Shown one piece after another: positions 11,501 to 21,736 of a stretch of 64,000 bases of DNA (its first letter is position 1; each line of letters starts with the position of its first letter). The DNA is from Hyaloperonospora brassicae (Eukaryota; Oomycota; Peronosporomycetes; Peronosporales; Peronosporaceae): contig CANTFL010001244.1 in assembly GCA_947650285.1 (NCBI GenBank), positions 496,001 through 560,000 of the forward strand, in the 5' to 3' direction. The translations under genes and the position numbers were made by a program. Below the pieces are notes generated by a model. It made no database searches and was not told where the DNA came from. It was given only the letters and a program-made list of their open reading frames with translations.

Positions 11501-12213
11501 TCGGAGTTGGCCAGTTCATGCACGGGTTTCGAGTCTACCGCTGCAAAGCCAGCTGACCCGGCGGCCACGCCCACACTAGCACTAGCTCCACTATTGCTGC
11601 TTCCTTTTCTGCTGCTGATAGGGCGCTCTAAGCCTCCGTCTTGGTCCACAAGTCCGTCCATGTTTCCACTGCTGCAACTGCTAGAGCTGGTCATTGCTGC
11701 GCCAGCGGCGGCTGCTGCGGCGGGACCTGCCGCTCCACCCACTGCGTTGGAGGTGTTGAGGTCCCACACTAGCGTACAAAAGTCACTGCGGACTTTCTCA
11801 AAGCCGGCAGCCAATTGGTTGGACACGGACGGGTTCCAAGCCACCGCGTGACACGGACGGCTGTATTTGGGTACAAACTCGCGCATGACTCGAGCCCGTG
11901 GGTCGTCAAAGTCACACAAAAGCACTTTGCCAGAGCTAGTGCCTGTGGCGATTAACAGGGGCTTGGAGTCGAACGGGTACCACTGTAAACACTTGAGCTG
12001 CGATACTTTGGCGTGGATCCGCACGACGCGGAAGGCGCGTTTGCGCTGCGTTGTGGCTACCGCTGCTGCTGTTACACGATCGAGTGTGGTATCTGCATAT
12101 TCACTGGCAGAAGACGGAACAGTTGTGGCTTCGAATAGGCGCAGATTGTCCGCGCCCACGGCGAAGAGCGACGCGTCGTGGGGTGACCACTCGACGATCG
12201 TGCGCTTGCTCAT
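8503..12213 (-). CDS. MIOS: GATOR2 subunit MIOS/Sea4 homologue (WD40 plus C-terminal zinc domain)
   Basis: Single-exon frame of about 1236 residues from the ATG at 12213; the frame stays open upstream to an ATG at 12501, but MSKRTIVEWSPHD matches where MIOS proteins begin. The N-terminal third is a WD40 propeller (for example LKCLQWYPFDSKPLLIATG, HAVAWNPSVSNQLAAGFEK, VKVWDIRQLD, VSLWDVTKHE), followed by a helical solenoid. The C-terminus carries paired Cys motifs: VRCNFCNASL, CCPTCRKPLPQCALCLLPFG and WCQSCKHGGHAHHLADWF, then CPVTDCNCQC, the RING-like zinc module of MIOS. In the GATOR2/SEACAT complex it promotes TORC1 activity in response to amino acids at lysosome/vacuole membranes. Low-complexity insertions (Ala, Ser, Gly runs) enlarge it relative to the animal protein. 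See the separate entry for a possible frameshifted tail. Confidence 0.85.
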   Translation of the reverse strand: MSKRTIVEWSPHDASLFAVGADNLRLFEATTVPSSASEYADTTLDRVTAAAVATTQRKRAFRVVRIHAKVSQLKCLQWYPFDSKPLLIATGTSSGKVLLCDFDDPRARVMREFVPKYSRPCHAVAWNPSVSNQLAAGFEKVRSDFCTLVWDLNTSNAVGGAAGPAAAAAAGAAMTSSSSCSSGNMDGLVDQDGGLERPISSRKGSSNSGASASVGVAAGSAGFAAVDSKPVHELANSEATMALSWVPLQPTCLATGTGFKWLRVYDLRAKGSSPMSVVAHNKAVLGVVFDQHRPHMLATYSDTPQEPVKVWDIRQLDSSSGPLLSLYQTSKNLAQVSWCPSEPGVLVTASTEEKWVSLWDVTKHESRPSMLKKPFRRRYTSEPLTSFSWQHVDSPSQMQCATDSGRGSNAQKEQLTAAAFPNRLLTASVTGELGDISVHDAMPLSLSSHGAVTFGCGRLLFGGSVSGPGLGTSAVARLTLEEEISSGPRVEEDISNEMYKLAKQGYSIGLSKNLKLFNEATSRGRQLHHLWLWVDQVEALRRLRASRIEQSRAANNGLGNNAANTAMAGPLRGWPVDSNALAIAGVKNLLTVCGEQSAIAQPAPRGHAGTVQEESREEETIVAIASVAKVDQVLGCQYFEGPGRRLSLLACNWDPDNGQGGSRASAGISGPDPDSAAGRNIHRSSSNIWYSQKKQSDEAAQSSNRSWNENGRHELQNILNRCELEGNYARAAALAVFHGDLNAAVALLQRGAMWMTQMQHLNVGVSSPYTPDLLQLIAMSVAGYSSSVTCAGGLSLWLSMTQQLLKRSEIMSQANPRYFHAMLSFLCVTSSSCSSSTANSNAIRTTQQPPRRPISRRQWGSVDGLAAFAARPASAGAYFAILHDVTLPLSDRLAFACRYLQADDLLAFVNQHEKESEQCGRLEGLLVTGINADGIRLLQTYLDMTGDIQTLALLAARLPSSHKAKSSSMEKWIQIYKDLLNQWQLFHERARFDVGRSQLEDLLNGFASVSRDCDADDHHAELPKPSALSVPPQLFVRCNFCNASLSLACLLRLGGSHSSWLNRAKPKLTCCPTCRKPLPQCALCLLPFGSLNPYFELAHRRSRQTSDAVNTLVTSVAADYGGVLKEPKTGKNEYENLGQLSSIPFVEWFTWCQSCKHGGHAHHLADWFRTHTVCPVTDCNCQCQHLDLRIVGDDNQTTIIEHQRSSIAALAAQRAASKEKRVYSSSSTTIRRICRI

Positions 12214-12501
12214 GACGTGGAAGATTGGTGAATGGAGTAAGTTAGGGGGAGTGGATTGGCTAAAAAGAGGAGTGATACGGCTACAGGGTTTTGACGAATG
12301 GAAAGGCAGAAGTGGTGCGCGTTCCCCAGCACGAGTGGATCCGTTTGGCGTGACGACTGGCGCCACATGACTGGACACATAAATTGACACAGTTGAGACG
12401 GCGCTATTCGGACGTTGAGGTGATGCTGCGTCCACAATCTGTGCGTTGTGACCTGCTGTCACGTACGTGTCCATCACTTGCAGTCGCTTTGTCGATCCCA
12501 C

Positions 12502-13333
12502 GTTCTGGATGATTACTATAAGATTGCTCGCTCCATTCTTCTGGCTGTTTTACTCTGCCTGCTGACACAAGACAGTGGTCGCAAAAGCTGCACTAAGGTC
12601 GCGCAGCAATGTCGCATTGATGACGTGCAGTGTCGTCAACCAAGTTGGCTATGGACTGCAAGCATGACAGCGTGAGGTTCGCACGCGATAGTGAGCGGCA
12701 ATGTTGCACGGTGCTGCATGCTCGTAGCGTTCTAGCGATATGGTCTGAGAAAGTAGGAGGGTGAAGCTGCCAGGCACCATATACTACCGGTCCCTTGTTC
12801 ATGCACATCACTCATCCCAAGCGATACGCCAAGTGTCAATGCGGTTGATCAACGCACAATGTTATCACTTGGCGCATCCCGTCGCAGCAATCACTCATCA
12901 ACGAAAAAAGAAGGGATGCACGTGCAGCAGGTAATCGTCAAGCAAATTGACGTTGCAGCTACGTGACCTCCTCCTCCTCCTATACCTACAAACGATCAAC
13001 GAACGACGTGTGGGACAAACACCAGCACCCGTCGGCTGAGCAGCAGTCGCGTCTCTCGCGGTCAGAGTGCGCCCATTTGCCTCGTCTTTGTGACGTGTTT
13101 GTGACAGCTTTGTGCGTCACCTTGCGGTGCGGTACGGCGCATCATCAGGTCAGACGGGACATGGCGTCCGCCCGCATCATCTGATTCTTTTTTCTGAATT
13201 CGATTTCTTCCAATCGGATCGTTCTACTCCGATCCCGCTCTCTCGTCGTTCCAGATCCGCCCTTTCAGCCGCGTGCGATAGAGAGGGAGAGGGAGAGAGC
13301 GCGAGCGAGCGAGCGGTCCCGTGCCAAGTGCCA
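12502..13333. other. divergent intergenic region between MIOS and the acidic protein gene
   Basis: No coding sequence recognised. The interval separates a minus-strand and a plus-strand gene and should hold both promoters. Pyrimidine-rich tracts and GA repeats (about 13290-13310) lie just upstream of the plus-strand start. Confidence 0.45.
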
Positions 13334-14410
13334 ATGGACGACGTGTCCCTCAAGCAAAAGCAGACGGACGACGACATCGACCTCGAAAACCTCATTTTCA
13401 ACCACAGCGACCCGAAGGAACTGGAGCAAACGACGCAGCGCCGAGACAGCGACGACGACGACGACGAGGAGGAGGCGCTCGACGGTCCAGAGACGGAGAA
13501 GCCCGCGGCAATGCAGATGCAGGACAGCGACTCGGACGAGAGCGATGCGACCACAAAGTCGATGGCCAAAGGCGCCGACCGCTCGTCGCTGAACAATGTG
13601 CTGCCCGTGGACAAGCTCAAGAATGGGGCCACGACAGCCTCCAAGTACGTCTGCGCGATGTTGTCGCTCGATCTTTACCTCTGTTTCTGTCCATCTCTCT
13701 CTCTACGTCTCTCTCTATGTCTCTCTCTATCTCTCTATATCTCTATCTATGTCTCTCTATCTCTCTATCTATTCATTTATCTATCTATCTATCTCTCTAT
13801 CTCTCTATCTATCTATCTATCCATTTATCTATCTATCTTTGTCTCTCTGTCTATGTCTCTCTGTGATTTGTTATTGTTTTTACCGTGAATGTCGACTGAC
13901 GAGGTGTTTGTGTCGTGCTGTTGTTTGCACTGGGCTACAGGGTCTTTGGTCAGACGTTTTCCATGTTTAAGGAAAAGTCCGGGGCAGCGCTCGAAGCGGC
14001 GAAGTCGTCAAATGCTGGCAAGACAATTGCTGGTGGACTGAGCAACGCTGCTACTGCTAGTCAAGAGAAGTACGGGAAGCTGAAGGGAACGGATGCGTTC
14101 AAAAAGTCGTCGACGTTGGCAAGCGACGCCTACGAGCGGACGTCTCTTGTTGCATCGGGTGCTTTGGAAAAGGTCGGGATAGCGCAATCTGTTGCACTTG
14201 TGTGTGTGTGTGTGCTTAGCAGTACCGCAAGCCGTGTGTCTGTTGTGGAAATCGCGGCTCACGTGTGCGACTGGATGTTGTGTCTATTTTGTCGACGGGT
14301 AGGCACGCGCTGCGTCATCTTCTGGATTGGAGATGGCCAAACACACTGCTGCTGCTAGTATTGAGACGATCAAGTCGAAGACAGGCAGCAAGAAGGGCGG
14401 CGAGAATTAG
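13334..14410 (+). CDS. uncharacterised acidic/alanine-rich protein (3 exons)
   Basis: Exons 13334-13644, 13941-14172 and 14303-14410 close in phase to 216 residues. The N-terminal half is very acidic with an Asp/Glu run (SDDDDDEEEALD) and many Ser-Asp pairs that look like casein-kinase sites. The C-terminal half is a repetitive amphipathic helix region of Ala, Ser and Lys, including VFGQTFSMFKEKSGAAL, GKTIAGGLSNAATASQEKYG and FKKSSTLASDAYERTSL, ending in a Lys/Gly tail KSKTGSKKGGEN. I do not recognise a family; membrane- or lipid-droplet-associated amphipathic proteins look similar in composition. There is no signal peptide or membrane span. The third-exon junction uses a weak donor (GTCGGG) and is the least certain part. 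The first intron holds a long TCTA/TCTC microsatellite. Confidence 0.65.
13690..13862. repeat. (TCTC/TCTA)n microsatellite inside intron 1
   Basis: About 170 bp of CTCTCTAT, TATC and TCTG units within the first intron of the acidic/alanine-rich protein gene, forming a long pyrimidine-biased tract. Confidence 0.9.
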
Positions 14411-15151
14411 GTTCGAGGGAGGCTGGTGGTGTGCGCAGTCTGCCCGTCCGCGAGTCTGAGTCGTTTCGTCTCTCGGTCGTCGATGCTGGAGCCGCATTGC
14501 TCCATATTCGCTCCGGTCATTGTTGACTCTTGTCAGATGCAGGCCAAAGGACGCTGTGAATGTGCCTCATATTCTGAACACAGTTCCGTTAGCGTTGTTT
14601 GCGCACTCGACTGCAGTTCAAGCGACAACAATACAGATCATCCAGTAGACAGTACTCTGCACCACTGTTTTCGTGACTTGTTCACTGGTTGTACCTTCGC
14701 AACCTCCAGGAATGCTCCATCGACGCCGCGCGCGTCACGTACACACACTTGCGATCAGTTGGTCGAAGAGACGATAAGAACATACAGAGTAGTCCTCACT
14801 GCGCCAGATGGAGTCAATTCATACCCTTTACGCAATTGTGTGTCAACTACTTCATCGCCATCACGTTTCCTGCTGCATCGCCAGCGGCAAGCATGCGATC
14901 GTCGCCCATACCTTCCACATACTTGCACGCGTGCCATCTACCCAGCCGAAGAATGTTGAAGCCCGTCGTTTACAAGCGAGACAACTGCTCCACTTCTGAT
15001 CCTCCCACGATCAGACACGTTTTCCACAGATGCGTACACGCACGCGTTGTTCATCGTCCAGTAAACGCTGCAAAGTGTTTGCCATACGTACGAGCACAAG
15101 AAACTGCGTTCTCCCAAACTCCTTCTGGACCAACATGGATGGGCTGACAGC
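14411..15151. other. intergenic stretch, no gene supported
   Basis: Lies between the ends of two convergent genes. Weak plus-strand open frames (for example 14426-14959) have unnatural composition and no recognisable motif, so they are not annotated. Confidence 0.4.
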
Positions 15152-16038
15152 CTATTTCGGTCGTTCGAGTGAACTAATGAGCGAGAAATACCCTGCAAAG
15201 CTGTCACTGACGTGGATCACGTTCGGAATCAAAGGCACGACTACATCCTCAGACGAGGTCGAAATGTGCACAATACGTGGCACGTGTTTCTCCAAGTCAC
15301 GAACGACCGCAGCGTCAACTACCACAACAGCAGCAGCAACAACAACAACAAGTCAATTACCCATCGCAACCTCATCGTTCTCCCACACACATCGTGCACG
15401 CCCATCACCGCACCGTCCACATGAACATGAGGTTCAATCTGTCGCACAAACGCAATTTTGCCAGTCGACGTGGTACAAAAGAGAATCTTGTGCGCCTGAA
15501 GGCCTCTTCCCGCCGTATCGGCGTTCGTCAAGGCCGCGTGCGTCGTCAACCACTCGCGAACGCGCAGCATATGCTGCGTATCCTTCTCGTCGTTGGCTTT
15601 GCATAGAACGTACACGTCCGCAACGTGCAAGAGATCCGACAGCAGTGCTGGCACGTCATCACTCGTCCAGCTCAGAGCGTGCGACGTGTCAGTCTGGAAA
15701 AGCGCAGCAGCGCTGATCGTGACTATGCGCGTCCCGTTGCGCATGGGCAACTGCGAGTGCAGACGCCGCTGTCGGTCAGTAAAGTCGGTACTGGACAACA
15801 GAGCGCGCTCTGAGGACGACGCTAGCGCAGCAGCAGTGGATACTGTTCGACTGGACAGAGATGCGTTGGTAGCCGGACCACGACGCTGCGGGGGCTGCTG
15901 CTGCTGGGCGCCCCCCTGTCGCAGCTGCTGCAAGTACACGTAGCCTGTACTGAGCATGAGCACGAGCAGGATGATGAGGATACCCAGCAGACTGTCGTCG
16001 ATCATACTGTCCACAACGTCGGAGCTCTTGGCGCTCAT
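15152..16038 (-). CDS. PEX22: peroxin-22-like membrane protein (2 exons)
   Basis: Exons 15414-16038 and 15152-15318, joined by a GT-AG intron in phase 1, give 263 residues. A single N-terminal membrane anchor (about residues 17-37, LLGILIILLVLMLSTGYVYL) is followed by a Gln/Ser-rich linker and a folded domain. The domain holds RIVTISAAALFQ, VADVYVLCKANDE and the diagnostic block HKILFCTTSTGKIAFVRQIE, then in exon 2 VRDLEKHVPRIVHISTSSED and PNVIHVSDSFAGYFSLI. This matches the plant and fungal Pex22 fold, which anchors the E2 ubiquitin-conjugating enzyme PEX4 at the peroxisome for receptor recycling. A longer frame extends upstream to 16335, but MSAKSSDVV places the anchor correctly. The second exon is not visible as part of any long ORF. 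The start codon lies 186 bp from that of the divergent TRAPPC6 gene. Confidence 0.8.
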
Positions 16039-16224
16039 ACTCCCGCGCTCGCTCGGTCCCTCGTGTCCGCTTTTTTGACACGGAGTGGGGTCACTCGGTG
16101 TGGTGCACTTGAGTGACATCGACAGCGCCTGTTTTGCGGACCATCTCGTGTGGCGCACACGAACTCCGCCGCAAGTGACGTGCTGACACACCACAGACAC
16201 ACAGCCCGCCGCCATCGTCAAGCA
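16039..16224. promoter_or_regulatory. compact bidirectional promoter between PEX22 and TRAPPC6
   Basis: Only 186 bp separate the two divergent start codons, so both 5' UTRs and core promoters must fit here. No TATA box is obvious; the stretch contains GTGTGGTGCACTTG and CACTCGGTG-type GC-balanced sequence. Confidence 0.55.
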
Positions 16225-17024
16225 ATGATTGAGGTGGCCGACGGCTGCTTCCAGCAGCTCTACGGCGAGATTGTGCGCTCGATGGTGCGTGACGAAGCAC
16301 GTTGATGGGCGTAGGTGATCAGTACACGAGCACACACTAACTTGACGTTGTTTCTGTCTGTTGTTTCGCTTTGTTTCGGCAGCTCGAGCGCTATCCGTGG
16401 CAGGTACACCGCTCGGACGAAGGAGCGACTGCGGGAGTGTCGACGGCAGAAGAAGAAGCGGCTGCGCATCGTGAGGCGGTTATACTCCGCCTTGAGGCCA
16501 TGGGATATGACGTCGGGTGTCGCTTCGCCGAGAGAATAGCGAGGGAACGGCCGCGCATGCTCGAGCCGCTGGACGTGATCAAGTTTGTGTGCAAAGACTT
16601 TTGGATCGCAATGTTCGCCAAGCAGATCGACAAGCTCCAGACCAATCATCGCGGCATTTTCGTCGTGCAGGACTTTCGTTTCCGCTGGCTCGAGAGCATC
16701 TCGGCTGCGACCGAGCAGGAGACGCGGGAGATGGCGCTGCTCTTCCTCGTCTTTCCGTGCGGCTTGATCCGTGGCGCTCTTGCCAACCTCGGACTCACTG
16801 CGATCGTCAATGCAGATGTCCCGGACGTCCGTGCGCTTCCTGGATGTACGTGCTGCTTGTGCGTGTATGGGTGGTGTAATGAGCGGACCAGGCGTTGTCA
16901 AGCGTGGCTCATTCGTGTTGTGGCATGCTGCTGCTGCTGCTGTTGTTGCTGGTGGTGTGGTGTGTGTGTGGTGACTGATCGGTCGATGCTAGGTCTATTT
17001 AACATTAAGATTAAGCAAGGGTGA
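16225..17024 (+). CDS. TRAPPC6: TRAPP complex subunit 6 (Trs33/TRAPPC6) (3 exons)
   Basis: Exons 16225-16284, 16383-16845 and 16993-17024 give 184 residues with closed phases. Exon 1 encodes the short helix MIEVADGCFQQLYGEIVRSM. Exon 2 carries the Bet3-fold core: LRLEAMGYDVGCRFAERIAR, LDVIKFVCKDFWIAMFAKQI, LQTNHRGIFVVQDFRFRWLE and the CGLIRGALANLGLTAIVNAD strand pair. Exon 3 supplies the last strand CLFNIKIKQG. This is the TRAPPC6/Trs33 pattern, a core subunit of the TRAPP tether and Rab1/Ypt1 exchange factor at the ER-Golgi. The family is about 160-200 residues, as here. A 14-residue, Ala/Glu-rich insertion follows the first helices. The gene is divergently paired with PEX22 and ends 102 bp from the convergent methyltransferase-hydroxylase gene. 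Confidence 0.9.
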
Positions 17025-17126
17025 CGAGTGACAAGCACTGACGCTCGAGACGCAGCTCTGCCTTTCAATCATGCGAGGTTCGCGTCACGCCTCCCCCATC
17101 GCTCGTCGGCTCTACCCCTCTTGTCA

Positions 17127-18772
17127 TCAGCTTTCTCCGTTGCCATCGAGCAACGTCTGATTGCCAAACGACTCGATAAACTCGTCCAGCTCGTCCGAGT
17201 GGCCGCCACGTGCACGGCCTCTCGGGAGATGGTCTGGACGGTAGAAATCAACAATGAGCACGAGTCGCGTCTCGTCCGGATGGTGGTTGAACGCATAGTG
17301 CAACTTGCTGTCATCAAACACTATGAATTCGCGCTCGTTATGGTAGGTGGTCTCGCCACCTACTACCATGGCGCAGCACGGCTCCCCGTTCGACAGCGTG
17401 GGCACGATGAGCGGAAAGTGCACGCGCAGCACGTGGTTTGCCAGGTCCGCCCACCCTCGGTGCGCATTTAGCGTCGTGTTGGGACCGAGCTTTGAGAACA
17501 GTGCGGTGCGAACGCCAGGCAGGCTCTTGAGAATGGCTGCCGTGCGTGGACACATCGAGCACGTAGCGGGTACCCATGTTGTCTTGGAGGCGTCACACGC
17601 CGGGAAGGTATAGCAAAACGGAAATACGCGCCACTCGCTGTCGCCGTTCGTGTAGTGCTTCTCTGGCCAGAACGGCCACGTTGCCACCTGCTGCACAGCC
17701 TGCATCTCCTCCACAATGACGCTGTAGTTGTCGCTCAGCATGTCCAACTGGGGAAAGAGCTCCTGGTACGGGTAGTAACTGGCCAGATCCTCGTCGTGGA
17801 TCTCTTCATCTGAAGTGTCTCCAGCGCTGTCGCCGTCGCTGTCCCGATCCCATTCCGTCACGTGGCAAACGTCTTCTTCTTCATCGGTGCGCCGCTCGTC
17901 TGTCCTGCGTAGGCACAACAAGCGGTAGCCCAGTTGGTCCCGACGTAGCAGCTCATACAGCGGCGAGCGTTCGACAAAGAAGAAAGTCTCGAGCTCCGCG
18001 TGCACGTCCGAAGGCGTCAACCGATGGATCAGCTCCCGCGTGCTGTCCGAGCTGTGTTGCGCGCCCATTGCTGCCTCGTACGACACCAGCTGCTCCTGCA
18101 CAAGATGAAAGCCCCCCGTCTTGTGCTGCGACAGCAGCGAGCGCTCCACGTGATCAGCAGCCGTGTCGAGCGGGATAAAGTCGGCAACGAACAACAGCCC
18201 TCGAGGCTTCACAACTCGCGCCAGTTCACGCACGGCCCGGTCGAGATGCTGCACTTCCTGGAGACTCTGCACCGCCACCGCAATGTCCACCGACTGCGGC
18301 AGTAGGCCGACCATGCTCTCGCACGACTGCTGATACAGCTGCAGCTTCTGCTGCCTCTTCTGCTGCTGCTGTTGTGCTGCTGCTGCTCACGAAAGGCACT
18401 CCACACTTCTTTACAGCGTTCCAGTGCTGCACTCGACACGTCGAGGCCCACGACGTGCGCCTGTGGGTACAGCAGCTGCAGCTCACAGAGACCGCCGCCA
18501 GCGCCGCACCCGACGTCGAGAATCGTGAGCGCTTCGTGTCGCCGTGTCGCGTGCTGTCCATCGACGTCCAGTAAGCGGTCGTAGAGCTGCAACTGGTACA
18601 CGTCGTGCGGATAACGGGTCTGGAACGCAGTGGATCGGACGTCGACGGCGTCGGTCGACTCGCGGCGCGGGCGGTACCCCACGTTGCAGCACACGCGGTG
18701 GCGCTCTGTGAAGAGGGGCGAGCGGAAGACGCCGTCGTAGAACGCGCGTCCGGGGGGCGCGCCCGACGTCAT
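17127..18772 (-). CDS. SAM methyltransferase fused to aspartyl/asparaginyl beta-hydroxylase domain, frame broken in a CAG run
   Basis: Two overlapping minus-strand frames. The first (18772 to about 18380) opens MTSGAPPGRAFYDG and has methyltransferase motif I ILDVGCGAGGGL with the acidic end of strand 2 in HVVGLDVSSAALE. The second (about 18380 to 17127) continues the same fold with VDIAVAVQSLQEVQHLD and VVKPRGLLFVADFIPL. It then enters an Asp/Asn hydroxylase domain: NAHRGWADLANHVLRVHFPL with the first iron His, and FDDSKLHYAFNHHPDETRL with the second His and the 2-oxoglutarate-binding Arg, ending LVLIVDFYRPD. The frame changes inside a CAG/AAC repeat near 18365-18395 with no room for an intron, so the fusion needs a one-base change to be read through. 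Domain order and continuity favour one gene with a sequencing error or a recent mutation. Substrates of either domain are unknown. Confidence 0.7.
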
Positions 18773-19767
18773 TAATGGACAAGTGGCGCAGCGCCGCGGG
18801 GTGTGCAGGTGGGTGGGTACGTGCCGTTACTTTCTATCTGACTCGGATGCAAAGCGGGACACAAACGTTCGGACGCGAGCGAGCGCTCGACGCTATTTTG
18901 GGCTTGTGGCGATCGTGCGGATTTGCGCTTGAATCTTGTAGGCGCCTACCTGGCGAGAAGGCGTTTCTAACAGCGACGACGTGCCGCTGTTTTTAAGGGG
19001 CGCGTTGTGTTGTGTTTCCATCGGTTGACAGCGCTTTTGCAGGTGTGTGTTGACTTGACTGAGGTTTGGCACAGAAGTGAGGGATTTTAGCTACATTTGG
19101 AACGGTATCATTGTCGAGAGGGGCGTGGACTATTCGTAGAATGGATGCTTTGCGCTCGAGTGCCCAGCTGGTCTGAAGAGCGCACATGTGCTCAGGACTA
19201 AAAAAAGGTCTCCGATAACTTCAGACATGCGTGATAGGGCTCCACATGCACTATACAGTATCTTATGGCGCACAATCCTGTATCGACCGTCCGTATTCGC
19301 ATGTTGGTGCTGCTTCAGAACGAGCGAAGTCAGGTCCAAAAGTTGCCATGACTGCATCGACACAACATCTGGTGCTATCACAGTCAGCACTTCACTTTGG
19401 TTCGTAAGAACCCATTGACATTGTCGCTATAGCAAACACATGAAGCTGCATCCCACGACTAGTAGCACTTCGAATGGTAGAACTATTGTGCAATGCAACA
19501 TCAGAGACGTACGTGCACTTCTGCCAGACGTGTCGTACATAAACAAGAGTTGACCAGTACAATGCAATCCGACAATACCCACTCGGAAGTCCAAACATGC
19601 GGCAATTGTTGGCGTCGATCTGATGCATGTAGACACTGGATAGCAAGCGAGAGTGAGTGGATTATACCAAAAGTGGTATGGCCAGATCGGCATGCACCTA
19701 CTTACAACAATTGGGGTCTGCAACGCGGTGCCGTAGCTTCGTCGTTACTCCAGCACGAACAAATGAG
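18773..19767. other. intergenic stretch, no gene supported
   Basis: Lies upstream of the methyltransferase-hydroxylase gene and downstream of the SPT3-like gene. Short frames only; no recognisable coding similarity or RNA structure. Confidence 0.4.
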
Positions 19768-21736
19768 TCATCGCAGCCTTTTGAGTCTCGAAGGTCTAGC
19801 ACTGACGACTGGAGGTGCGACGGTCGACGAGCTTGGTCCTGTTATTTCGGTGGCTGTGCTCGGTACCGATGAAGACGACTTTGCTCGGGAACGTGTTCTT
19901 GCTGTCGGTTCTACCCGTACGCGCTTGCTGTTGGCAGCACTCGCGCCAACTCGTCGCGTTTTCGCAGTCGACGAGCGCGTTCGATCGATCAAGTAGGGCA
20001 AACGCTGCGCTGGGAGAAACTGAAGCGCTACGGACCTGCCAAGTGCAAACGGAAGAGTGATGTTAGCTCGTGCTTTGCATCACAAAAAAACATGAGCTAC
20101 GTTCAGCACGTACTCAATATCGTCTTTCAACAATGGCGTCTCCAGCTGTTCCAGCTTTCCACCTGTCCGGTGTTTGATTGCCAACTCCACCAATCGGCCA
20201 ATGCTGCATGGAAAGCACTACGTAAGCTAGATGTCGAGGCCGCGGTGGTGGCGGTGAAAAGTGGGACCAAACGTACTTGTGGTAAGCGACGAAATTGAGA
20301 AACTCAAGCGAAGCGCGCGAGATCGTTTCAAGACCCAACCATTGACGAAACTGCTGAGACTTGTTGTTCATGAAATTAAGCTTGCGACCTCTTGCAAACA
20401 CATCGTAGTTTGACCAGTCCATCGTCTTTGTGCGCTCGTCAGCAAAGCGTATTCGTTCCTGCATACGTACAGCATCCAAAGAACTCGTCAACCCAGCGAA
20501 CATGTCTCCAAACATGGGCACATAACGATACCGTACCAAAAACGCGTCGTTGAACACGTCATCAGTCTCGGATACAGCAAAAAGATCCAGCTCGTCCGCC
20601 AGCTCTTCTTCCTCCACGTCCTCCAGCTCGTTTTCTTCGTGTTTCGCTTCACCACGAAATTCTCGCCAACGTCCGTAGTAGACGGCCTCTTGGTCAAAGA
20701 GTTCGACCAGTGTCTGTCACAAGCATACGCCACATCGGCCGTAAGATACTAGCAGCACACAAAACTGCTAGACCCAAGTTTAGCGTACCCTCAGACACGA
20801 CGCAGCCCCCAGCACCTTTGGATCCACCGAGCTTAGCACCTTTTTCAAATGATCACCAACTGCATAGCACATCAGCTCCAGATGCAACAACCAGCACAGT
20901 GCAGTCCACTACTACACAGCTGTCTCACCAACTGCCTGCACTTCCTCCACAGCAGACAAACACGTGTGCGTACTGTCACCAAACGTGCTCATCATGCAGC
21001 CAATCGTGTGCAGCATCAACGCCACTTGCCTTCCTTTCAATGTAATATCGTGCTTGGCGCCACACGCGCACGGTTTGTCAAAGAACTCGCCCTCGGCAAG
21101 TTGCCACCTCGGCTTGAACTTGGTCGTAGCGTGTTCGTAGTGAGGCACTTGTGCGGGCGCAACGTACGCGCTGTTTGGGTGGCTCGGCCGCGCCCCTTCG
21201 TCCGCTCCAGTCGTCCCTGGACCTCTCGAGCGGAAGCTCCGCTGCTGGATCATCTTGAGGTAGAGATCCGACTTGACAGCCATAGTCGGGCCCACCTTTG
21301 GTGCGTCATGTGCTGCATCCAGTGCGTTGTGTGTCTCTGCTGCCACGAGCTCCGAGTCGGCATCCGGACGCTGCGTACGTTGGCGCTTGTCACGGATGTA
21401 ATTGAGCATCTTCTTCTTTTGGTCCAGTGGCAGCGTCTTCCATGCGTTCGTCTGCAGAGACACATACAGACAGCAAGTGGTAATGAGTCCATATAGACGT
21501 ACGTATGTACGGTAGTAAGTTTCGGAAAAATAGAGAAATGGGACTGGTGCATGAGGATAGCGGCAGCCACTCACCTCTTTGTAGGGGTAGCGCTGCTGGA
21601 TAGCGTGGAACAGACGGTGCACTTGCTCGAGCAGCGGCAGACGCGCTAAGTCTTGTAGACCGTATTCATTGCCCGCCCCGAGCGCGTTGTCGGCTGTGGC
21701 CATAGCGTCGCACGAGTCGTCGTGCGTGTCCGCCAT
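19768..21736 (-). CDS. SPT3-like histone-fold transcription factor (SAGA/TFIID type) (6 exons)
   Basis: Reconstructed exons 21575-21736, 20929-21451, 20789-20859, 20277-20713, 20114-20203 and 19768-20035 give 516 residues with all phases closed. A long N-terminal part (about residues 1-200) has a Lys-rich helix (LDQKKKMLNYIRDKRQRT) and a CACG pair in EFFDKPCACGAKHDI. A histone-fold-like helix follows (QVALMLHTIGCMMSTFGDS), then LSAVEEVQAVVGDHLKKVL across the exon 2/3 junction. After an acidic linker comes a second block: ERTKTMDWSNYDVFARGRKL, KSQQFRQWLG and EFLNFVAYHNIGRLVELAIK, which resembles the C-terminal half of SPT3. The tail is basic and Ser/Thr-rich. SPT3 contacts TBP within SAGA in the nucleus. 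The family assignment rests on the C-terminal pattern and is moderate; the gene model itself is well supported. Confidence 0.6.

Noticed and set aside
12214..12501. N-terminal extension of MIOS from the ATG at 12501
   Set aside because: The added 96 residues are low-complexity with no similarity to the family, whose proteins begin near MSKRTIVEW; probably 5' UTR, though not excluded.
13112..13333. upstream in-frame start for the acidic/alanine-rich protein
   Set aside because: The extra residues are encoded by pyrimidine- and GA-rich leader-like sequence; the ATG at 13334 gives a sensible acidic N-terminus.
15319..15413. C-terminal Leu-rich end of the PEX22 frame read without splicing
   Set aside because: It is intron sequence; splicing to 15318 restores the conserved end of the family.
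19493..19996. 167-codon plus-strand frame
   Set aside because: It is antisense to the last exon of the SPT3-like gene and has no recognisable motif of its own.
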